From DATADD01 sp046262355 (GTDB lineage Bacteria; Actinomycetota; CADDZG01; WHSQ01), in NCBI GenBank assembly GCA_046262355.1, contig JBHEMX010000075.1:1-45830 (forward strand): a stretch of DNA of 45,830 nt. Reading direction: 5' to 3'. Below, piece by piece: positions 41,430-45,830 of the stretch (position 1 is its first letter; every line of letters starts with the position of its first letter). The position numbers were made by a program, and so were the translations under genes. The notes under the pieces are model-generated. The model saw only the letters and a program-made list of their open reading frames with translations. It had not been told where the DNA came from and did no database searches.

Positions 41430-41464
41430 CCGCCTCACGGTCGTCGAGTCCCCGCCTCACGGTC
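41430..41464 (+). repeat. 13-bp perfect direct repeat in the ctaC/DedA divergent promoter region
   Basis: CCGCCTCACGGTC occurs at 41430-41442 and 41452-41464, exactly 22 bases apart, between the two divergent genes. The spacing of two helical turns suggests a site for a dimeric or tandem-binding activator or repressor of the respiratory operon. The sequence GTATAC just before the first copy could be part of a -10 element. No matching regulator is seen. Confidence 0.45.
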
Positions 41465-41513
41465 CCCGGGAGGCGGTTGCGAGATCGCCGCGGGTGCGCG
41501 GCCCAGAGGTCCC

Positions 41514-42881
41514 TTGAGCTTCCTTCTCGGCCTCACCGAGCCGTGGGGATACGTGCTGATCGGGTTGCTGGCGGCGGGGGAGGGTGCGCTCTTGATCGGG
41601 CTCTTCCTTCCTGGCGAGGCCTCCATGCTCCTCGGCGGTGTCCTCGTTTACCAGGGTCGCGCGGCCCTCGGGATCATGCTGCTTGCGGCCAGCAGCGGCG
41701 CAGTCATCGGGGATTCGATCGGGTATTGGATCGGACGTCGGCTCGGGCCCATGCTGCGCGCAGGCCCGCTCGGGCGCAAGGTCGGCGAGGCCCGCTGGGA
41801 GCGCGCCAATGGATACGTCCGCCGGCGGGGCGGACGCGCGGTGTTCTTCGGGCGCTTCGTGGGCGTGCTGCGCGCGCTGCTGCCGACGATAGCCGGTCAA
41901 GCACCGATCCCGTACGGGACGTTCCTTGTCTACAACGCGGCAGGCGGGATCCTGTGGGCGGTGAGCTTCGTTATCCTTGGGGTCCTCGCCGGCGGGAGTT
42001 GGCACATCGTCGAGCGCTGGGCGGGGCGAGCGAGCCTGATCGTGCTCACGGCGCTCGCCGTGGCTGTCGGCCTAGTGCTGCTCGCCCGCTGGGCGGGAGG
42101 TAACCGCGCTGCGCTGCAGGCTCGGCTCCGGCAGGTCCAAGGCAGCCCCCGCGTGCAGCGGCTGCGGCGCCTTCTCGGGCCCCAGATCGCGTTCGTCAAG
42201 CGAAGGCTCGATCGGAGGCAGCGCTTCGGTCTCTACATGACGTTGGGCCTCGTCACCGCAGTCCTCGGCGCCTGGGCGTTCGCCGCGGTCCTCGAGGCCG
42301 TGCTGGGCCGGGACGACGTCGCCCTCGTGGACCGCCCGGTCGCACGGCTCATGGTGTCCCATCGTGAGGCGTGGCTCACGACCGTGATGAAGGCCGTGAC
42401 CTTTCTCGGCAGTGGCGCATTCGTCGCTGCGCTCCTGGGGCTCGCCGCCGTGTCCTCCTACCTGCGCTGGCGCCAGACGCGCTGGCCTGCCTTCTTCGCG
42501 GCAACGCTGGTGGGTGCCCTAAGCCTCGACGACATCTTGAAGGTTCTGGTTGGACGGCCACGACCGCATCTGGTCGCGCTCGTCGAGGTCTCCGGCTCGT
42601 CCTTCCCCAGCGGCCACGCCACCGCGTCGGCGGCCGCCTTCTGGGCGCTCGCCTTCGTCCTCGCCCGGCGGAGGGGGTGGCGCTGGGCGGTATGGATCTG
42701 GACGGGCGCTTCCTTCCTTGCGATCCTGGTCGCCTCGAGCCGCGTGTACCTCGGGGTCCAATGGCCCACCGACGTGATGGCGGGATTCTTCCTCGGGGGA
42801 TTCTGGACCGGGGTGACGGCAACGGCGACCGCGGCGTGGCCTCGGTCCGAGGGCGGAGAGGGGTCCCCAGGTTGGGGTTGA
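41514..42881 (+). CDS. DedA-PAP2 fusion membrane protein
   Basis: A 455-residue fusion. The N-terminal part (about 1-170) is a DedA/SNARE-assoc protein: GLFLPGEASMLLGGVLVYQGR, SGAVIGDSIGYWIGRRLG, FFGRFVGVLRALLPTIAGQAPIPY and a TM pair. The C-terminal part (about 235-440) is a PAP2 lipid phosphatase: KVLVGRPRPH (motif 1), FPSGHATASAAAFW (motif 2) and SRVYLGVQWPTDVMAGF (motif 3). In motif 3 the usual catalytic histidine is glutamine (codon CAA), so nucleophilic catalysis is doubtful. The open frame extends far upstream but is antisense to ctaC; TTG 41514 with AGAGGT four bases before is preferred. It could transport or bind polyprenyl/phospholipid phosphates. Confidence 0.85.
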   Translation: MSFLLGLTEPWGYVLIGLLAAGEGALLIGLFLPGEASMLLGGVLVYQGRAALGIMLLAASSGAVIGDSIGYWIGRRLGPMLRAGPLGRKVGEARWERANGYVRRRGGRAVFFGRFVGVLRALLPTIAGQAPIPYGTFLVYNAAGGILWAVSFVILGVLAGGSWHIVERWAGRASLIVLTALAVAVGLVLLARWAGGNRAALQARLRQVQGSPRVQRLRRLLGPQIAFVKRRLDRRQRFGLYMTLGLVTAVLGAWAFAAVLEAVLGRDDVALVDRPVARLMVSHREAWLTTVMKAVTFLGSGAFVAALLGLAAVSSYLRWRQTRWPAFFAATLVGALSLDDILKVLVGRPRPHLVALVEVSGSSFPSGHATASAAAFWALAFVLARRRGWRWAVWIWTGASFLAILVASSRVYLGVQWPTDVMAGFFLGGFWTGVTATATAAWPRSEGGEGSPGWG

Positions 42882-42944
42882 CGGGGAAGGTGGCGAAGGG
42901 TCGCGGCGTTTATCCTGCTCGACTGCACTGCGCGTACAAGCTTT

Positions 42945-43016
42945 GGCGGCGTGGCCGAGTGGTTTAGGCAGGGGCCTGCAAAGCCCCGCACAGCGGTTCG
43001 ATTCCGCTCGCCGCCT
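42945..43016 (+). tRNA. tRNA-Cys (anticodon GCA)
   Basis: The acceptor stem GGCGGCG pairs with CGCCGCC; the anticodon stem GGGGC/GCCCC holds loop CTGCAAA with anticodon GCA at 42978-42980; the T arm is AGCGG-TTCGATT-CCGCT. Position 73 is T, the known cysteine identity discriminator. The mature CCA end is not encoded. It lies 63 bases after the DedA-PAP2 gene. Confidence 0.95.
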
Positions 43017-43040
43017 CACCCAGAAGGCTCACCCAGCCCG

Positions 43041-43487
43041 TCAGGGCGAGGATGGGCCTGCGGGGCCCCGGCCCGCAGCCCACCCGGTCTTCTCGACGAC
43101 GTCGTACCTCTCGTAGCGCTCGACTATCTCCTCGGTCCCGGGTATGTCGTGACCCGGGACGATGGCGAAGCGAGCGGCGTCCGCACGTACCGACTCGTAT
43201 TGATCGACGGTCAGATAGACCGGAACGGAACAGTCGTCGCTCCCGCATTCACACACGAATCCGATGGCGTCTCCGCGCGGGTAGGCGGCGCTGTGCTGCG
43301 CCGAGTGCTCGACCGCCTCGTTGACCTCGCGGAAGTGCGCCTCGTTGCCGCCGACGCGCCCGACGCGCGCCTGGGTGCTCTCGGCGCCGACCAGGCGCGA
43401 AGAGCACACTGGACAGACGAGATCGTCGCCCGAGCCAACGTGAACCGCGCGCTGGCACACCATGCAGAACGGATCCATCACGCTCAT
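43041..43487 (-). CDS. Zinc-ribbon protein with R..NE.FREVNE motif (actinobacterial unknown family)
   Basis: A 148-residue protein with an N-terminal zinc ribbon (CMVCQ then CPVCSSRL) and a conserved body: RVGRVGGNEAHFREVNEAVE, FVCECGSDDCSVPVYLTVDQY, ESVRADAARFAIVPGHDIPG, and VERYERYDVVEKTGW. This RVGR..NEA.FREVNE plus CECG..DC pattern is common in actinobacterial genomes; its function is not known to me. The second Cys pair (CECG..DC) suggests another metal site. ATG 43487 is the start. It lies just beyond tRNA-Cys on the opposite strand. Confidence 0.75.
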   Translation of the reverse strand: MSVMDPFCMVCQRAVHVGSGDDLVCPVCSSRLVGAESTQARVGRVGGNEAHFREVNEAVEHSAQHSAAYPRGDAIGFVCECGSDDCSVPVYLTVDQYESVRADAARFAIVPGHDIPGTEEIVERYERYDVVEKTGWAAGRGPAGPSSP

Positions 43488-43863
43488 CGAGTAGGCCCCT
43501 CGCGTCTCGTCGCACGGGGCGCTCCCTCGACCCCCTCAAGAGGTGCAACCACCTCGAGCGTCGGGCTATTCCGACGCCTCGCTCACCCAAGAGTGCTCCG
43601 GCGGCTGCAACCAGACTGCCATCCAAGAGCGTGTCGCCTTCGCCTGCAAAGGACGTGGGTCCTCTCTTGTTCCCTCCCGGCGCAGAACGCTTCGGCGACT
43701 ACTTCGGCCGACGGCGCCTTCGTCTCCACACTGACGCGTCTCATCCCCAGGCGCCGAGCTGATCCTCCTCATAGTGGGCAAGGCGCACCCTAGGTGGACG
43801 AATGGGGTGGAAGTGGAGCTGTCACATAAGTACAGGGCAGCGCGGAGTCTTACGGAATCACCG
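43488..43863. other. Intergenic region without a recognisable gene
   Basis: Between the zinc-ribbon gene and the frameshifted methyltransferase. Both strands contain only short or arginine-rich frames. Overall GC drops near 43800. Nothing supportable is seen. Confidence 0.5.
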
Positions 43864-44475
43864 TCAATCGCGGCGGAGTCGATACAATCGCGGGTCGGCT
43901 TTCAAGAAAGGCGGGAGGTTTACGTCGGCGGCTTCCTCGTCGGTCACTCTCCACCCCGGGTATGTGGCCTCGATATCCTCGCGGCTCATCCCGCGGGGTG
44001 CCGGTCCTCTCCGTCCTGGGCTGAATACGAACATCAGGAAGGCGGCATCGTCAGCGGCCACTTCGTTCACCGCCCTCCCCACTGCGGCACGGTGTGCATC
44101 GTTGAGGCCGTGGACGGTTCCGAAGTCGAGCACCAGCTGAAAGCCAGATCCAATGTCCACGGCTGGAAGGTTCGACACGTCCGCCTCGAGGAACCGTACT
44201 TCGACACCCGCTTCTCGCGCCCGCTCGCGGGCCATGCTCACGGCTTTTTGGCACTACGTCGACTCCGGTGACCTGCCACCCTCGCCGGGCAAGATCTATC
44301 GAGAACCGCCCGGTGCCGCAGCCGAGGTCGAGCGCCGACCCATACGAGGCTGGCGTCCGCTTTCTTCGCGGTCGAACATCGAGGCAATCTGCTCGCGGCT
44401 CCTCCCCTGAGCCTTGGGGTTCTCCCAAAAAGTGAGCCCGAGCCCGTAGAAAGCCCTGTAGAACTGCCTGCTCAT
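43864..44475 (-). pseudogene. SAM-dependent methyltransferase with two frameshifts
   Basis: ATG 44475 has a strong AGGAGG site upstream and reads MSRQFYRAFYGLGLTFWEN. The frame breaks near 44348; one frame over continues SALDLGCGTGRFSIDLARRGWQVTGVDVVPK, the SAM motif I. It breaks again within AAAAA near 44248; one base less restores KAVSMARERAREAGVEVRFLEADVSNLPA and the rest, with LVLDFGTVHGL and SPGRRGP. Joined, a 200-residue class I methyltransferase results. One break is in a homopolymer, so an assembly error cannot be excluded. Confidence 0.7.
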
Positions 44476-44695
44476 TGGTCGGCCTCCTCTGAGTCGGTAC
44501 AGCCCGGAACCCAAGCTCATCTGAGTATGCCTCGCGGCGACTGCCAATGGTCCTAGGACCGAGTTCTCCTGAAGCGTCTGAGGAGCAAGATGCCAGGCAC
44601 TATGCGAGCCCACGAAGTCGATTGGTTCGCCGTCGTAGGCCGCTGAAAGCGCCGCCGTGACGACGGCCAGGCGTGTCGTCGACGTCGTCCATCAT
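44476..44695 (-). pseudogene. Unrecognised short frame disrupted near its start
   Basis: ATG 44695 follows GAGGAGG with good spacing and reads MMDDVDDT; a two-base loss near 44669 then moves the frame, after which LAVVTAALSAAYDGEP and IDFVGSHSAWHLAPQTLQE run on without a stop into the methyltransferase start region. The product is not recognised. It lies between the terminase remnant and the methyltransferase, so it may be a phage-type accessory gene. Confidence 0.35.
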
Positions 44696-45142
44696 GACAG
44701 GAGCCTCCTCGGATCGAGAACCTGGACAGATCGAGCTTGCCGCGCGCGTCCGGAGTGAAGCCCAACTCTCGGCACCAATAGCGCATCGAGGCTTGAGCGT
44801 CCCGCGCCACTGCTACTGCGGGGTTCCGTACAAGCGCGCCGTTCACCTGGTCCGCGGAGCTCCGGCCGGGAACCATGACGCCGCGCTCCGCGATGTCCTT
44901 CGAGGCTTCCTCGAAGACGCTCCACGAGCTGCAATAGCCAGTTCAGCACGATCGACGGCTTGCAACCATCCCTCGTAGCGCTTACAAAGGCTAAGTACCC
45001 GCCGCCATTCTCGTTTAGCGGAGCTTGGTAGCCAAGTTGGCGAGTTTGGAGCATTATTGATATCTGGCAGTCGGGGGTTCACCTTCCCCCTCTCGGTTCC
45101 ATGAAGCACTCGTAGGTGCTCTGGCTTACGTCGTTGTGGCAT
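44690..45142 (-). pseudogene. P27-family phage terminase small subunit, frameshifted
   Basis: The first frame, from ATG 45142 (TTG 45151 also possible), reads KPEHLRVLHGTERGKVNPRLP, PTWLPSSAKREWRRVL and DRAELAIAA, the typical N-terminal half of P27-type terminase small subunits. Near 44910 a deletion of about ten residues changes frame, and the second frame gives WSVFEEASKDIAERGVMVPG, ALVRNPAVAVARDAQASM and RELGFTPDARGKLDL, the usual C-terminal half ending in the GLTP..R motif. Small terminase subunits guide phage DNA packaging. No large subunit, portal or integrase remains, so this is a prophage scrap near tRNA-Cys. Confidence 0.7.
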
Positions 45143-45364
45143 CGCGTCCAAGTTCCTTTCAAGAATAGGCGATTCGTAATGGGAATCGCTTTCAGATTTT
45201 GGGATTGATGCTCAGCCATACACACCCCATTAGCCGAACGGTCGGGCTGCCCAGGATTGGCAGAGAGTGAACACGCCAGTTCCCCAGCTTCTCACGAAGC
45301 CTTGCGGCAGCAAGGCGCGCCGCATACGCTCTTGCCAAGTGACCGGACTCCGAAGGGGGCGACC

Positions 45365-45658
45365 ATGCATGCACGCGTCAGCTTTTATCAATTGGCCGAG
45401 GGCGGCGATGCTGATGCCGCTGTACGAGGTTTTGAGAGCTCCGTCAGCGACGTGGAGGAGCTAGAAGGCGAGCAAGGCGTGATGCTCCTGATCGACCGAG
45501 ACAGCGGGAAGGCCATCACCGTCACGTTCTGGGACACCGAAGAGAACTTGCAATCGTCTGCCGAACGCGCAAACGCGATACGCCAGCAGGCGTCCAGCGC
45601 CGGCGGTCTGTCCATCCGGGCAGTCGAGAACTATGAGGTTGCGATGGAGAGGCGCTAG
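45365..45658 (+). CDS. ABM-like (dimeric alpha/beta barrel) small protein
   Basis: A 97-residue protein from ATG 45365 with AAGGGGG upstream. The pattern is that of antibiotic-biosynthesis-monooxygenase-type ferredoxin-like folds: first strand MHARVSFYQLA, a helix AAVRGFESSVSD, strand GVMLLIDRDSGKAITVTFWDT with the conserved aromatic W, helix NLQSSAERANAIRQQA, and a closing strand. Such proteins act as dimers, some binding haem or aromatic substrates, but no catalytic residues are clear. The frame is open upstream to 45257; the ribosome binding site favours ATG 45365. It is the last gene before the right edge. Confidence 0.65.
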   Translation: MHARVSFYQLAEGGDADAAVRGFESSVSDVEELEGEQGVMLLIDRDSGKAITVTFWDTEENLQSSAERANAIRQQASSAGGLSIRAVENYEVAMERR

Positions 45659-45830
45659 ACCTTTACCTCCCATCCGCGCCAAATCATCCGGGTGGCGTCC
45701 CATCCGTGGTGTAAAAGGCGACGGACGCGGACTCACTGTGCCGCATCTTACGCGGCCGGTGCGACAGGTTCCCGGCTTTCGCTCATCACCTCCTCAACAT
45801 TGTTCGGACCGAATAGTTCGTGACGAATCT

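Noticed and set aside
40473..41513. N-terminal 347 codons of the long open frame leading into the DedA-PAP2 protein
   Set aside because: They lie antisense to ctaC, are histidine/arginine-rich with no fold pattern, and the DedA pattern with its own ribosome binding site begins at 41514.
43000..43016. tRNA-Cys 3' end as a phage attachment site with a second copy in the window
   Set aside because: No repeat of the T-arm/acceptor sequence was found by eye to the right of the terminase remnant; it may lie outside the window.
42951..43793. 280-codon rightward ORF starting inside tRNA-Cys
   Set aside because: It begins within the tRNA, is Arg/Pro-rich and antisense to the zinc-ribbon family gene.
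1..45830. CRISPR arrays, transposases or IS ends
   Set aside because: No regularly spaced repeat series and no DDE, tyrosine or serine recombinase patterns were seen in any frame.

Overview
The window is high-GC bacterial DNA with dense, often overlapping genes (ATGA, GTGA and TTGA junctions) and many GTG and TTG starts. The gene content points to an Actinomycetota genome: a split N-acetylglucosamine PTS (separate IIC, IIB and IIA proteins), homologues of the AAC(2') and Erm proteins best known from mycobacteria and actinomycetes, a qcrCAB complex with a membrane-anchored dihaem cytochrome c next to an A1-type caa3 oxidase, and an R..NE.FREVNE zinc-ribbon family protein. An uncultured or deep-branching lineage is an inference; nothing here fixes the genus.

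Layout. 1-4.7 kb is an accessory zone. It holds the 5' part of an unrecognised protein at the left edge, an AAC(2')-type acetyltransferase, a tandem SnoaL-like protein, small ORFs, and a gene graveyard with remnants of a VOC protein, a PIN toxin and a nitronate monooxygenase. It ends with an Erm-type rRNA methyltransferase. 4.9-12.8 kb is an amino-sugar island: SIS-domain deaminase/isomerase, HPr, Enzyme I, a DUF7916-like protein, EIIB and EIIA run as one tightly packed + strand operon; nagA plus a HAD phosphatase read leftward, and the nagE IIC permease reads rightward from a shared promoter region. The island would import GlcNAc as GlcNAc-6-P, deacetylate it (NagA) and deaminate/isomerise GlcN-6-P (SIS protein in place of NagB).

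13-25.3 kb carries general functions: PBP4-type carboxypeptidase, two MFS transporters, sulfotransferase, EEP hydrolase, cyclophilin, a zinc-ribbon/response-regulator/histidine-kinase operon, BioY, flavin reductase and MOSC proteins. 25.3-32.6 kb holds a family 2 glycosyltransferase, a PAS-GGDEF-EAL gene broken in three places, a cytosolic-looking HtrA-like protease behind a 25-bp dyad, a stand-alone receiver, an ABC-ATPase fragment, an SRPBCC protein and a thioredoxin-reductase-like flavoprotein.

32.6-41.4 kb is one leftward respiratory superoperon: ctaC, ctaD, ctaE, a small membrane protein, ctaG, qcrC, qcrA, qcrB, then a PfkB-type sugar kinase that starts inside the qcrB stop codon. It encodes the quinol-to-oxygen branch (bc complex plus caa3 oxidase). 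A divergent DedA-PAP2 fusion follows. 42.9 kb to the end has tRNA-Cys(GCA), a zinc-ribbon family protein, a decayed patch with a frameshifted P27-type phage terminase small subunit and a frameshifted methyltransferase, and an ABM-like small protein.

No CRISPR array, transposase, rRNA or replication origin was seen. All family assignments come from reading motifs; no database search was run.
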